NCBI RefSeq assembly: GCF_026130545.1
Contig: NZ_JAMOIM010000017.1
Span: 62,001 to 126,000 of the forward strand
Direction: 5' to 3'
Length of the DNA stretch: 64,000 nt
Source of the DNA: Lichenifustis flavocetrariae
Lineage (GTDB): Bacteria; Pseudomonadota; Alphaproteobacteria; Rhizobiales; Beijerinckiaceae
Each line of letters starts with the position of its first letter. Positions within the stretch are counted from its first letter, which is position 1. The notes beneath the pieces were generated by a model, which did not search any database, was not told the origin of the DNA, and saw only the letters and a list, made by a program, of their open reading frames with translations. Position numbers and translations under genes: made by a program. Of the stretch, positions 1 to 8,098 are shown piece by piece.

Positions 1-1
1 G

Positions 2-349
2 GTCACGGTTACGGGACTGATGCGCGAACCCGAATCACGAAATCTCTTTACCCCGGCCGATGATCCCAAGGGCGGCACATGGTTCACCCGCGATCCCGCT
101 GCGATAGGAAGCTACTTCCGGCTCGACAGAGTTGCTCCCTTCACGGTCGATGCCGATGCGTCCGGGGTACCGGGCGATCTACCGCAAGGCGGCGAGACCC
201 TCCTCGATATTCCCAACAACCATCTCTCCTATGCGATGACATGGTTCGGCCTGGCGGTTGGGCTTTGTTTGGTTTTCGTCGCTTTTATATGGAAACGGCT
301 GTTCGAACACGCGAATGCATCCCTGCCGGCCGGCCTAAAAAGACTGTAG
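2..349 (+). CDS. SURF1 family cytochrome c oxidase assembly protein (3' part only)
   Basis: The reading frame is open from the window edge, so only the last 115 residues are present. They carry the hallmarks of the C-terminal half of SURF1: a WFTRD block, a VAPF block, a P-x-GG-x-T stretch, then NNHLSYAMTWFGLA running into a transmembrane helix (about residues 82-100 of this fragment). SURF1 helps insert heme a into subunit I of aa3-type cytochrome oxidase at the cytoplasmic membrane. In alphaproteobacteria it commonly closes the ctaC/D/B/G/E cluster and is followed by thrC, as here. The start lies outside the window. Confidence 0.9.
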   Translation, partial: VTVTGLMREPESRNLFTPADDPKGGTWFTRDPAAIGSYFRLDRVAPFTVDADASGVPGDLPQGGETLLDIPNNHLSYAMTWFGLAVGLCLVFVAFIWKRLFEHANASLPAGLKRL

Positions 350-378
350 CCAGGGCGCCCCGGAGGCTGCATTAAGAC

Positions 379-1815
379 GTGAGCAATCGGGGATCCTTGG
401 TGCATTACATCTCGACGCGCGGCGAAGCGCCAGCTGCGAGCTTTTTGGAAGCCATGACGGCGGGGCTCGCGCGGGACGGTGGGCTGTATGTCCCGGCCAT
501 AGTTCCTGTGCTGGATGGCGATTCGATCGCCTCCTTCGCGGGTCGTTCCTACGCGAGCGTCGCGGAAGCCGTTATCGCACCATTCGCGGCCGGCGCGTTC
601 CCGGCTGCGGAGCTGAGCCGCATGATCGATGCGGCCTACGCGACATTCCGGCATCCCGCCGTGACGCCGTTGACACAGCTTGGCCCCAACCTGTTCGTGC
701 TCGAACTGTTTCACGGTCCGACGCTCGCCTTCAAGGATGTGGCGATGCAGTTGCTCGGCCGCATGATGGATCATGCCTTGCAGGCAAGGGCAGAGCGCGC
801 CGTGGTGGTGGGCGCGACTTCGGGTGACACGGGCGCGGCCGCCATCGAGGCCTTTCGGGGCTTGCCGAATGTGGATGTCTTCATTCTCTATCCGCATGGC
901 CGGGTTTCGGATGTGCAGCGACGCCAGATGACGTCGGTCGACGCCCCGAATGTGCATGCGATCGCTCTTGAAGGGTCGTTCGACGATTGCCAGGCGATTG
1001 TGAAGGGCATGTTCAACCATCATGCCTTTCGCGATGCCATGCGGTTGACAGGTGTGAATTCGATCAACTGGGCTCGTATCGTCGCCCAGATCACCTACTA
1101 CTTTGTCGCCGGTGTCGCTCTCGGAAGTCCCCGGCGATCAGTCTCGTTCACGGTGCCGACCGGCAATTTCGGCGACATCTTCGCGGGCTACGTGGCCAAG
1201 CGCATGGGGCTCCCGGTCGACAAGCTGGTGATTGCCACGAACGAAAACGACATTCTGGCCCGCTGTTTGGCTGAGGGTGAATATGCGCTGCGCGACGTGC
1301 GGCAGACGCAATCTCCCTCGATGGATATTCAGATTTCCTCCAACTTCGAGCGTGTCCTGTTCGACGCGCTCGACCGGGATCCGGCGGCCGTGCGAGCTCT
1401 CATGGAAGGACTACGGCAGTCCGGACGTTTCACCGTGCCGCCTCACCCCCTCGGCCACCTGCGTACTGAATTCTCTGCGCTGCGCACGGATGAAGCCGAG
1501 ACGCAGGCCGAGATGAAGCGCACCTATGCGGAGACAGGTCACATCCTCGACCCGCACACGGCGGTAGGCGTCCACGCCGCACGGCGCGCCATGGCGACCG
1601 ACGGACATACCCCCATGATCGTACTTGGCACAGCCCATCCCGCCAAGTTCCCGGAAGCTGTGGAGCGTGCCACGGGCCAGCGTCCGCCGTTGCCGCCCCA
1701 TATGGCGGATCTTCTGAGCCGGCCTGAGCGCTTCACGGTGCTGCCGAACGACCTCGCCGCGATCGAGTTCTTTATTCGCGAGCGGGCCACGACCGGAGCC
1801 CTCACGCCCCTATGA
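379..1815 (+). CDS. thrC: Threonine synthase
   Basis: 478 residues from GTG 379. It converts O-phosphohomoserine to threonine with PLP in the cytoplasm. The PLP lysine is visible as K119 in the motif TLAFKD, and GATSGDTGAAA and a later GNFGDIFAGY phosphate-binding loop match the family. A second in-frame GTG at 400 begins a protein starting VHYISTRGEAP, which is where most relatives begin, and GGGGA about 8 bases upstream is a good ribosome site, so the true start may be 400. The last bases overlap the M16 peptidase start by ATGA, suggesting translational coupling. Function is secure; the start is uncertain by seven codons. Confidence 0.96.
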   Translation: MSNRGSLVHYISTRGEAPAASFLEAMTAGLARDGGLYVPAIVPVLDGDSIASFAGRSYASVAEAVIAPFAAGAFPAAELSRMIDAAYATFRHPAVTPLTQLGPNLFVLELFHGPTLAFKDVAMQLLGRMMDHALQARAERAVVVGATSGDTGAAAIEAFRGLPNVDVFILYPHGRVSDVQRRQMTSVDAPNVHAIALEGSFDDCQAIVKGMFNHHAFRDAMRLTGVNSINWARIVAQITYYFVAGVALGSPRRSVSFTVPTGNFGDIFAGYVAKRMGLPVDKLVIATNENDILARCLAEGEYALRDVRQTQSPSMDIQISSNFERVLFDALDRDPAAVRALMEGLRQSGRFTVPPHPLGHLRTEFSALRTDEAETQAEMKRTYAETGHILDPHTAVGVHAARRAMATDGHTPMIVLGTAHPAKFPEAVERATGQRPPLPPHMADLLSRPERFTVLPNDLAAIEFFIRERATTGALTPL

Positions 1816-3101
1816 CCATCTCCATCTCTACGTTGCCGAACGGACTGCGCGTCCTCACGGACGCCATGCCGCATCTTGAGACGACGGCCTTGGGTATCTG
1901 GGTCGACAGTGGCTCCCGGCACGAGACAGCCGATCAACATGGCCTGTCGCACTTCCTGGAGCACATGGCGTTCAAGGGAACGCGACGCCGGTCCGCCCGA
2001 GCGATCGCGGAGGAGATCGAATCGGCTGGCGGCGATCTCAACGCCGCCACCTCGACGGAGCAGACGGCCTATTACGCCCGGGTACTCGCCGCCGATACGC
2101 CGCTCGCGCTCGACATCCTGGCCGACATCCTCACGGACAGCAGTTTCGAAGCCGCCGAGCTCGACCGTGAGAAGCAAGTGGTGATCCAGGAGATTGCCGC
2201 GGTCGAGGATACGCCCGACGACCTCGTCTTCGAAATGCTCACCCGGACCGCTTACCCGGATCAGGCCATCGGGAGGCCGATCCTCGGAACTCCGGAAACC
2301 GTCTCCGGCTTCACCCGGCAAGCGATCGAGGGCTATCTCGGGACGCAATATGGCGCCGGCAATATGATCGTCGCGGCGGCGGGCGCGGTCGATCATGAGC
2401 GCTTTCTGGCAGATGTGTCGTCCCACTTCGGCGCCATCGCGGCCGCACCCCATCTTCAAGCCGCTCAGGCTCGATACAAAGGTGGCGACACGCGCGAGAA
2501 ACGGCGACTGGAGCAGGCTCATATTACAGTCGCGTTCGAAGCCTATTCGTTCCGGGATCCGCGCCACTACGCGGCGCACATCTTCTCTCACGCGGTTGGC
2601 GGCGGTATGTCATCCCGGTTGTTCCAGACGGTGCGAGAAGAGCGCGGGCTCGCCTATGCGATCCATAGCTTCGACTGGACCTACGAGGACACGGGGCTGT
2701 TCGGCTTCTATGCGGCGACCGCAGCCGCCCACGTGCCGGAGCTGATGCCGGTCGCACTCGATTGTCTCGCCGAGGCCACCGAGAGCCTGACCGAAGCCGA
2801 GGTCGCGCGCGCCAAGGCTCAACTGAAAGTGTCGCTTTTGACGGCTCTCGAATCGTCGAGCGCGCGCGCCGAACAGATCGCTCGCCAGCATATGGCCTTC
2901 GGGCGGATCATCCCGCGCGAAGAAATCATAGCCAAAGTCGATGCCATCACGGTGGCAGACGCCAAGGCGGCCGGAGCCGAAATGTTGAGGACGTCGCCAA
3001 GCGTGGCCGCCATCGGTCCTGTGTCAAAAGTGCCGTCGCCGGACCGGATCGCCAGCCGTCTCGGCCATCGCACCGATCACAAACTGCGGGAGCCCGCCTG
3101 A
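1812..3101 (+). CDS. M16 family zinc peptidase (processing-peptidase-like)
   Basis: 429 residues. The inverted zinc motif HFLEH is at residues 47-51, with the third ligand E127 exactly 76 residues after H51, as the HXXEH-X(74-76)-E pattern of active M16 subunits requires. The C-terminal half contains the second, inactive-like M16 domain with GGGMSSRLFQTVREERGLAY. There is no signal peptide, so it is probably cytoplasmic or peripheral. It is related to the mitochondrial processing peptidase beta subunit. The start overlaps the thrC stop by ATGA. This thrC-M16-GNAT order is conserved in Hyphomicrobiales. The natural substrate is unknown. Confidence 0.92.
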   Translation: MTISISTLPNGLRVLTDAMPHLETTALGIWVDSGSRHETADQHGLSHFLEHMAFKGTRRRSARAIAEEIESAGGDLNAATSTEQTAYYARVLAADTPLALDILADILTDSSFEAAELDREKQVVIQEIAAVEDTPDDLVFEMLTRTAYPDQAIGRPILGTPETVSGFTRQAIEGYLGTQYGAGNMIVAAAGAVDHERFLADVSSHFGAIAAAPHLQAAQARYKGGDTREKRRLEQAHITVAFEAYSFRDPRHYAAHIFSHAVGGGMSSRLFQTVREERGLAYAIHSFDWTYEDTGLFGFYAATAAAHVPELMPVALDCLAEATESLTEAEVARAKAQLKVSLLTALESSSARAEQIARQHMAFGRIIPREEIIAKVDAITVADAKAAGAEMLRTSPSVAAIGPVSKVPSPDRIASRLGHRTDHKLREPA

Positions 3102-3102
3102 C

Positions 3103-3720
3103 ATGGCCTTGTTCCGTCTCGGCATGCCCGGAGAGAACGTGCCTGTCGTACGCGGCGATGGGGTCACGCTGCGCCCGGCCGAGATGCGCGACTATGAGGA
3201 ATGGGTTGCCTTACGGGAACGCAGTCGCACCTTCCTCGTACCTTGGGAGCCGATTTGGCCTGCTGACGACCTCACGCGCGCCGCATTCCGCCGTCGCGTC
3301 CGTGCCCATACGGAGGAAATTGAGCGCGACGAGGCCTATCCGTTCTTTATCTTCGACGACAATGAGGCGCTGGTCGGGGGCATCACCATCGGCCAGGTTT
3401 CGCGCGGTGTCGCCCAGACGGCAACGCTTGGCTACTGGATGGGCCAGCCCTACGCGGGCCGTGGCTACATGAGCCGTGCCGTGCGCGCGGCGGCGCATTA
3501 TTCCTTTATCACCCTCCGCCTGCATCGGCTGGAGGCCGCATGCCTGCCGCACAACGATGCCTCGTCCTGCCTTTTGGAAAGCGTTGGCTTCACACGGGAA
3601 GGCTATGCGCGCTCCTACCTCCGGATCAACGGCATCTGGCAGGATCACCTGCTTTACGCAATGCTGGAGCACGATCCGATCCTCGCTCCGCGGCGACCTC
3701 TCGGACGTCCGAAGCGCTGA
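3103..3720 (+). CDS. GNAT family N-acetyltransferase (RimJ/RimL-like)
   Basis: 205 residues, one base after the M16 stop, so very likely cotranscribed with thrC and the peptidase. The acetyl-CoA pyrophosphate loop reads QPYAGRGYM (residues 115-123), the typical form of the RimJ/RimL branch that acetylates N-terminal amino groups of ribosomal proteins or other amines. The core fold strands LRPAEMRDYEEW at the N-terminus and ASSCLLESVGFTREGYAR near residue 155 fit the same branch. The substrate cannot be read from sequence. A hairpin follows the stop at 3732-3758. Confidence 0.88.
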   Translation: MALFRLGMPGENVPVVRGDGVTLRPAEMRDYEEWVALRERSRTFLVPWEPIWPADDLTRAAFRRRVRAHTEEIERDEAYPFFIFDDNEALVGGITIGQVSRGVAQTATLGYWMGQPYAGRGYMSRAVRAAAHYSFITLRLHRLEAACLPHNDASSCLLESVGFTREGYARSYLRINGIWQDHLLYAMLEHDPILAPRRPLGRPKR

Positions 3721-3731
3721 TCCAATATGAA

Positions 3732-3758
3732 AAATCCGCCGGCTTTGCCGGCGGATTT
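3732..3758. terminator. Bidirectional intrinsic terminator between convergent genes
   Basis: A perfect 12-bp stem (3732-3743 with 3747-3758) closed by a TTT loop lies between the convergent GNAT gene and the GCG-type gene. Five A residues on the left give a U-tract when read leftward, so it is a strong terminator for the minus-strand gene. In the rightward direction it has the hairpin but only a short U-run. Confidence 0.85.
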
Positions 3759-3763
3759 CAGGC

Positions 3764-4039
3764 TCAGTATCGACGATGGTTCCAGAAGCGGCGGTGCCAG
3801 CCTGGCCCGCGTCGCCAGCCGGGTCCCCAGCCCCGATGCCAGCCCGGACCTCTCCAGCCGCCGCCCGGTCGGCACCCTCCGTAGGGGCCGCGGTGCCCAT
3901 AGGGACCACACCCGCCTGATACGAAGACCGTCGAGGCTGCCGCGTCCGATAAGTTCGGCATCGGAAGAGCTTCGGCTGATGTAAACGACGTTGTGGCCAC
4001 AAGGAGGCTGGCGATGATGATCGATGCCGATCGAGACAT
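3764..4039 (-). CDS. Small exported Gly/Trp/Arg-rich protein of the GCG_CRPN type
   Basis: 91 residues. The N-terminus MSRSASIIIASLLVATT followed by SAEA is a signal peptide. The mature part opens with SGGCGPYGHRGPYGGCRPGG, the GCG-x-CRPN prefix-to-repeats pattern seen in small secreted proteins of rhizobia, and continues as WRGPGWHRGW-type repeats to the end. An upstream in-frame ATG at 4051 exists, but GGAGAAA ends six bases before ATG 4039, favouring the shorter form; longer readings from further upstream would bury the signal peptide. Its role is unknown. It is presumably periplasmic or secreted and is terminated by the hairpin at 3732-3758. Confidence 0.75.
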   Translation of the reverse strand: MSRSASIIIASLLVATTSFTSAEALPMPNLSDAAASTVFVSGGCGPYGHRGPYGGCRPGGGWRGPGWHRGWGPGWRRGPGWHRRFWNHRRY

Positions 4040-4150
4040 AAGTTTCTCCATAGTTGCCCACGTCGCCGGTCTGGCTTGCGGGTTGCATTGACACCCAGGG
4101 CTTGTCTCCGGAAACGTGCGGCTCAAACCGTCGAACAGCGCGGAGGTTCC

Positions 4151-4387
4151 ATGCCAGAGAAAACCACAGCAGCGACGGATGCTTTCCAGGAAGGGACAGT
4201 GGCACGCGTCGAGGGATTGAAATTGAGAGACAATCCCTACGCTCTTCAAACCGACCAACATCTCGAATGGAAGGCGGGATGGTCGGCTACCTTCGATCTC
4301 GACGAAGACCGCGATCCCGAGTCCACCCGTGTCGATGGTGACGAGGTGCCCGACGCGACCACGTCACTGCCGGAGGTTGGCGGGTGA
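4151..4387 (+). CDS. Small acidic protein resembling the ribosome modulation factor / CrpP family
   Basis: 78 residues. GGAGG five bases before ATG 4151 fixes the start. The central part has the spacing of the RMF/CrpP fold: EG at residues 15-16, a second G ten residues later, then NPYAL, and finally WKAGW. In RMF the equivalent pattern is G..A....G....CPY......WL.GW. The tail is rich in Asp/Glu (DLDEDRDPEST) and is probably disordered. RMF itself dimerises 70S ribosomes in stationary phase; related short proteins in alphaproteobacteria are mostly uncharacterised, so the function is inferred from pattern only. It ends one base before the convergent gene at 4389. Confidence 0.55.
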   Translation: MPEKTTAATDAFQEGTVARVEGLKLRDNPYALQTDQHLEWKAGWSATFDLDEDRDPESTRVDGDEVPDATTSLPEVGG

Positions 4388-4388
4388 T

Positions 4389-4730
4389 TTAAGGGGTTTC
4401 GCCGTTCGACAGCTTGGCAAAAACCGGTACCCGATGCAGGGCCGCATCGAGTTGCGGCCGCGCGGCCGTTAGAAGACCGACGCCGATGAAAAGGAGAAAG
4501 CCCAGGCTGATAAAGAACCCCTTGGAAGGCACCCGGTTGTTGCGCTGATAAAGGGCTACCAACGTGGTTCGCAGGTCGGCACTATCCTTGTGCATGTTGG
4601 CCAACGACTTTTTGATCAGCTCGATGTCTCGCCTGTTGAGCGCATCGAAAGGGTTCAACGTGGCCACGTCCGGCTTGGTCATGCTCGCGTTCTCCGTGTC
4701 GTTCTCGATGACCAGTTTGAGCTCGCTCAT
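4389..4730 (-). CDS. Hypothetical single-pass membrane protein
   Basis: 113 residues, not recognised. GAGGGAA lies six bases upstream of ATG 4730. Residues 1-67 are hydrophilic, with a helical stretch (DIELIKKSLANMHKDSADLR, about residues 35-54) having heptad-like hydrophobic spacing. Residues 72-89 (FFISLGFLLFIGVGLLTA) form one transmembrane helix, followed by a short tail. Its layout resembles the neighbour at 4879-5142: acidic N-terminus, short coiled helix, then one C-terminal membrane helix. No function can be named. Confidence 0.65.
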   Translation of the reverse strand: MSELKLVIENDTENASMTKPDVATLNPFDALNRRDIELIKKSLANMHKDSADLRTTLVALYQRNNRVPSKGFFISLGFLLFIGVGLLTAARPQLDAALHRVPVFAKLSNGETP

Positions 4731-4878
4731 GCCATTCCCTCAAACAAGTAAATGGACCGACCTGTCGTCTCCGGCACCTTAGCCTACGGGCTTTGACACA
4801 AGACGAACAGCCGTTACTTTTATTAAGATAAACCCAGCCCAGCTTGCTCGAACCAACCTACCAGACGCGGCGAAAACG

Positions 4879-5142
4879 TTACGTGAAGCTGAACCAAGCC
4901 TGCAGTTGTACCTGGAACAAAATCAGCGCAACCATCAGCATAAAACAAACCACACCTGACAGTACAATGAAACGCTTTGAAACTGCAGGCTTAGATGATG
5001 AAAATTTCGTCATTGACGCCCGAACATGAGCCGTCTCTTGAAGAACAGAGACGATATCACGTCGGATGATATTCAGGTCATGCTCGAACTTTACAGCAAG
5101 ATCTTGACCCGCGCGGCCTTCGATAGGATCCTCAAAAAACAT
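4879..5142 (-). CDS. Hypothetical tail-anchored small membrane protein
   Basis: 87 residues from ATG 5142, which is preceded by a strong GGGGAGGG ribosome site; longer in-frame starts lack this. Residues 19-42 (KFEHDLNIIRRDIVSVLQETA region) are predicted helical and amphipathic, and residues 57-80 form a single hydrophobic helix close to the C-terminus. The protein is not recognised. It may be a distant paralogue of the product at 4389-4730, which has the same order of elements. The 148 bases between them and the 166 bases upstream hold no other gene I can support. Confidence 0.6.
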   Translation of the reverse strand: MFFEDPIEGRAGQDLAVKFEHDLNIIRRDIVSVLQETAHVRASMTKFSSSKPAVSKRFIVLSGVVCFMLMVALILFQVQLQAWFSFT

Positions 5143-5308
5143 GGCGCCCTCCCCGCGCACGACAACCGTGTTTGCCCGGCCGCCCCTGGGAGCAATCTTA
5201 GGGATTTTCTTGAGAGATGCACAAGTAGAGTCTGACGGGACAGTGTCGCCGTTGCAGCCCCGCCAAACCTCTTCTGAGGTCGTTCCCAAGATTCATCGCT
5301 TGGGCTCG

Positions 5309-5383
5309 TGGTGGGCGCGACAGGGATCGAACCTGTGACCCCTTCCATGTCAAGGAAGTGCTCTCCCGCTGAGCTACGCGCCC
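5309..5383 (-). tRNA. tRNA-Val (anticodon GAC)
   Basis: Full cloverleaf on the minus strand: acceptor GGGCGCG (5377-5383) pairs with CGCGCCC (5313-5319), discriminator A, and CCA encoded at 5309-5311. The anticodon loop TTGACAT is closed by CTTCC/GGAAG, giving anticodon GAC, and the T arm is ACAGG-TTCGATC-CCTGT. It is almost identical to tRNA-Val(CAC) at 63470-63544 apart from the anticodon arm. Confidence 0.97.
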
Positions 5384-5396
5384 GAACCATGCGGAA

Positions 5397-5415
5397 CACG
5401 AGGCCGAACCTCGTG
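5397..5415 (-). other. Hairpin in the leader of tRNA-Val(GAC)
   Basis: A perfect 7-bp inverted repeat (5397-5403 with 5409-5415, 5-base loop) lies between the predicted transcription start (about 5417) and the tRNA. It would sit at the extreme 5' end of the precursor. A role in leader processing is only inference. Confidence 0.5.
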
Positions 5416-5423
5416 ATGGGTGC

Positions 5424-5452
5424 TCTATAAAGAGCGGGCCGACCGGATGCAA
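5424..5452 (-). promoter_or_regulatory. Sigma-70-type promoter of tRNA-Val(GAC)
   Basis: Read on the minus strand: TTGCAT (-35, at 5447-5452), 17-base spacer, TATAGA (-10, at 5424-5429). This places the start near 5417, about 34 bases before the mature tRNA. Confidence 0.65.
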
Positions 5453-5467
5453 GGTTGAAAGCGCAAC

Positions 5468-8095
5468 TCAGAGCCGGTGAGTTGCTCCAAGCCCGAGAAA
5501 ATCTCGCTCGCGACAGGTGAAGATCAGGATCTGGAGTGTCCGGGCCGCCCGGGTCAGGACATTGTGCATGCGGTCGAGCCGGGTCTCGTCCGTGTTGACC
5601 AGCGCATCGTCGAGAATGATGGCCGCCGGATACCCTGCGGCACGCAGCACATCGGCGAGCGCCAGCCGCGTGATCACGGCCACCTGCTCGCGGGCGCCCA
5701 TGCTCAAGGAGCCGAAGCTTTCGAGAACGCCGTCGCGCACCAGCCCTTCGATCTCCAAGGTCCGATCATCCATGCGGATCTCGCTGTCGGGGTGGATCAG
5801 ACGCAAGTAGGGCTCCACCCGGCGACGCACCGGGCCGAGCCAGCGGTCCTTCGATTCGCGTTGCGCGATCAGCAGCGTCTCGTGCAGGAGTCGGCTGGCC
5901 GTCGCCTCCCGCTCCGCGGACGCGAGACCGGCCCGGCTGGCTTCCAGTTGACCTTCGATCTCGGTGAGCCGTTCACCGATGCCGTCCTGTCCGACCGCGC
6001 GCAACTCGACCTGCAGGTCACGCCGCTCCGTTTCGAGCGCCGCGAGGTCCCGGCGGATCTCCCGCTCGGCACGCTCTGTCCGCTCCAGCACCAAGCGCGC
6101 AGTTTCCGGATCTGCTGCCGCCAAGGCCCGGTGCGCGCTTTCCTGGCCCAGACGGGCGACCGCGAGACTGGCCTCGGCCGCTGTCACCCGACTCTCGAGC
6201 AGATCGTCGTCGGCCACCGTCCGAGCGCCTCCAAGCTCCTCCGCAAGTGCCCGTTCCTGCCGCTGCGCCGCAGCACTGCGCTCGTTCAGGGTAGCGGCTT
6301 CGGTGGCGGCGGTCTGATGCAGTGCGGCGGCGGCCCGCATGTCCTGCTCGGCCTCCTGTTCGACCATGCGGCTCGCATTCCGCGACCGCTTGGCGTCCTC
6401 TAGGAGAAGCCCGTCGGCGGTATCTTTAAACGCGGCTGCCGCTGCGCCGAGGGGGCGTGCGAGACGGGCCCGCTCGGTTTCCACACCCTGGCGTAAGGTC
6501 TCGATACCTTGGGGAGCGAGCGCCGCCACGGCCTTGGTGAGCGACGCAACCTCGGCCTGCGCCGCGGCCCGAGCCTGCAAGGCGCGCTGCGCCTCTGCCA
6601 CGGAGGGGACGCCATGGCGCTGCAGGGCGTCCCGCAGCACGCGTTCGGCCGCCTCGGCCTTGCGGGCCAGGGCGGCTGTGCCCCCACCGGGGCGAAGAAC
6701 CAAGCGACCGAAGCCTTCCAGCAACAGCACCGCATCGCGCGCAAGGCTCAGCAACTCCCCGGGCGGATAGGCAACTCCGTCGACCGTCACCTGACGCACA
6801 CCATCCGGCTCAAAGGCGATCTGAACGCTGGCCGCCTCCAGTTCGGCTCGTGCCCTGTCGGCGGCACGCTCGGCCGCGACGAGGGCCGTGACGGTCTCGG
6901 CGTCGATCGTCGTGGCCTCGGCCCGGGCCAGAGCCTCGCGCCGCTGCAGCATCTGCGCTTCCGCGGCCGCGAGCGTACTTTCTTGCGCCGTCAGCCCAGC
7001 CTGGGCGCGCCGCCGGAGCAGAGCCTCCTCGATTGCCTGCCCCCGCGCCTCTGCGGTCTCGCGTGTTTGTCGCGCTGCCTTGAGCCGGGCCTCCGCCTCC
7101 CGCAAGGCCAGCTCCCGGCGGCGCGCGAGTGTGCTGGTTTCCTCGGCGTCGATGGCGCTCTTCTCGGCCGCCACCCTCGCGACAGCGCACTTGGCCACAA
7201 GGGCCGCACGATGATCGCGTCGCTCCTTGGCCTCGGCCGTGAGCCGCTCGGCCTCGCTGAAGCGGGCGTCCGCTTCCTTGAGAGCGGAACCACGCTGCTC
7301 GGCCTCGGCCATGGCTCGGCTTGCAGTCCCCACAGCCACCACGGCCTTGTTCAGACGATCGTCGCGTCGATGCCGATCAAGGCTCTCCTCGATGGCGGCG
7401 AGCCTGGCGATTTGCTCGTCATAGCGCCGGCGGCGCGCCAGAAGGTCGTCCTGCTCGCGCAGCAGTTCCTCCACGAGCTTACGCTGGGCGACGATTTCGC
7501 CGCGCGGTTTGTCGCGCTTGTCCCAGAAACGGTCCCGCCGCTCGCCCGCGGCGGCCAGCAGGGCCCGGCCGCGCTCCCCGCCCGTCACCTGCCCGACTTC
7601 GCGTTCGAGGGCTGCGGCCAGCGTGTCGCGGCCGGCCCCGACGCCGAGATTGATGCGGGTCCCCTGCTCCACCCAGAGCAGGCCGTGCGTGCCCTGGTGC
7701 TCCTCGGGTTTGGAGCCGCCACGCCCAGGCGGCGTAAAGCCGAAAAGTTCGGCGAGCCGGTCTTCGACCGCGTCGCCCGCGATGCGCTCGCCCGGTCCCG
7801 TGAGGCTCGCCTCCGGCCGCTGGCAGAAGGCCTTGGTGAGACTCCAGGCTTTGCCATCGATCTCGAAATCGACCGCGACGGTCGGCCGCAAGGTGCCGCC
7901 ATAAGGCAGCATGGATTCGGCCACGGCGCCGCCGACGCGATGCCGTTCGAAGAACACGGCGCGAAGCGCCGCCAGCATCGTCGATTTGCCGGCCTCATTG
8001 TCGCCGACCACGATATTCAGGCCGTCTTGGAGGCCTTCGATCTTGCGATGCTGGATCTTACGGAAATCGCTGATCTCGATGCGACGGATGTGCAT
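5468..8095 (-). CDS. SMC/Rad50-like AAA ATPase (YhaN/SbcC type)
   Basis: 875 residues. Walker A GDNEAGKS is at residues 31-38, and near the C-terminus are the ABC-type signature LSMGAREQ and Walker B AIILDDALVNTD. Between them lie roughly 600 residues of Ala/Arg/Glu-rich coiled coil. It lacks the CXXC zinc hook of SbcC/Rad50 in the centre and has a small globular insert there (around LSLARDAVLLLEGFGRLVL), like YhaN-type ATPases. It starts three bases after the phosphoesterase stop (8099), so the two are one operon and presumably one complex acting on DNA ends. The exact substrate is unknown. Confidence 0.85.
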   Translation of the reverse strand: MHIRRIEISDFRKIQHRKIEGLQDGLNIVVGDNEAGKSTMLAALRAVFFERHRVGGAVAESMLPYGGTLRPTVAVDFEIDGKAWSLTKAFCQRPEASLTGPGERIAGDAVEDRLAELFGFTPPGRGGSKPEEHQGTHGLLWVEQGTRINLGVGAGRDTLAAALEREVGQVTGGERGRALLAAAGERRDRFWDKRDKPRGEIVAQRKLVEELLREQDDLLARRRRYDEQIARLAAIEESLDRHRRDDRLNKAVVAVGTASRAMAEAEQRGSALKEADARFSEAERLTAEAKERRDHRAALVAKCAVARVAAEKSAIDAEETSTLARRRELALREAEARLKAARQTRETAEARGQAIEEALLRRRAQAGLTAQESTLAAAEAQMLQRREALARAEATTIDAETVTALVAAERAADRARAELEAASVQIAFEPDGVRQVTVDGVAYPPGELLSLARDAVLLLEGFGRLVLRPGGGTAALARKAEAAERVLRDALQRHGVPSVAEAQRALQARAAAQAEVASLTKAVAALAPQGIETLRQGVETERARLARPLGAAAAAFKDTADGLLLEDAKRSRNASRMVEQEAEQDMRAAAALHQTAATEAATLNERSAAAQRQERALAEELGGARTVADDDLLESRVTAAEASLAVARLGQESAHRALAAADPETARLVLERTERAEREIRRDLAALETERRDLQVELRAVGQDGIGERLTEIEGQLEASRAGLASAEREATASRLLHETLLIAQRESKDRWLGPVRRRVEPYLRLIHPDSEIRMDDRTLEIEGLVRDGVLESFGSLSMGAREQVAVITRLALADVLRAAGYPAAIILDDALVNTDETRLDRMHNVLTRAARTLQILIFTCRERDFLGLGATHRL

Positions 8096-8098
8096 GCG

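Noticed and set aside
229-1023. Long minus-strand frame opposite thrC (264 codons)
   Set aside because: It is the high-GC antisense shadow of threonine synthase; Arg/His/Gly-rich with no fold-like pattern.
4844-5029. 61-codon plus-strand frame, with TTGACA at 4793-4798 upstream
   Set aside because: It lies antisense to a better-supported small membrane gene, and the -10 at 17 bases is poor.
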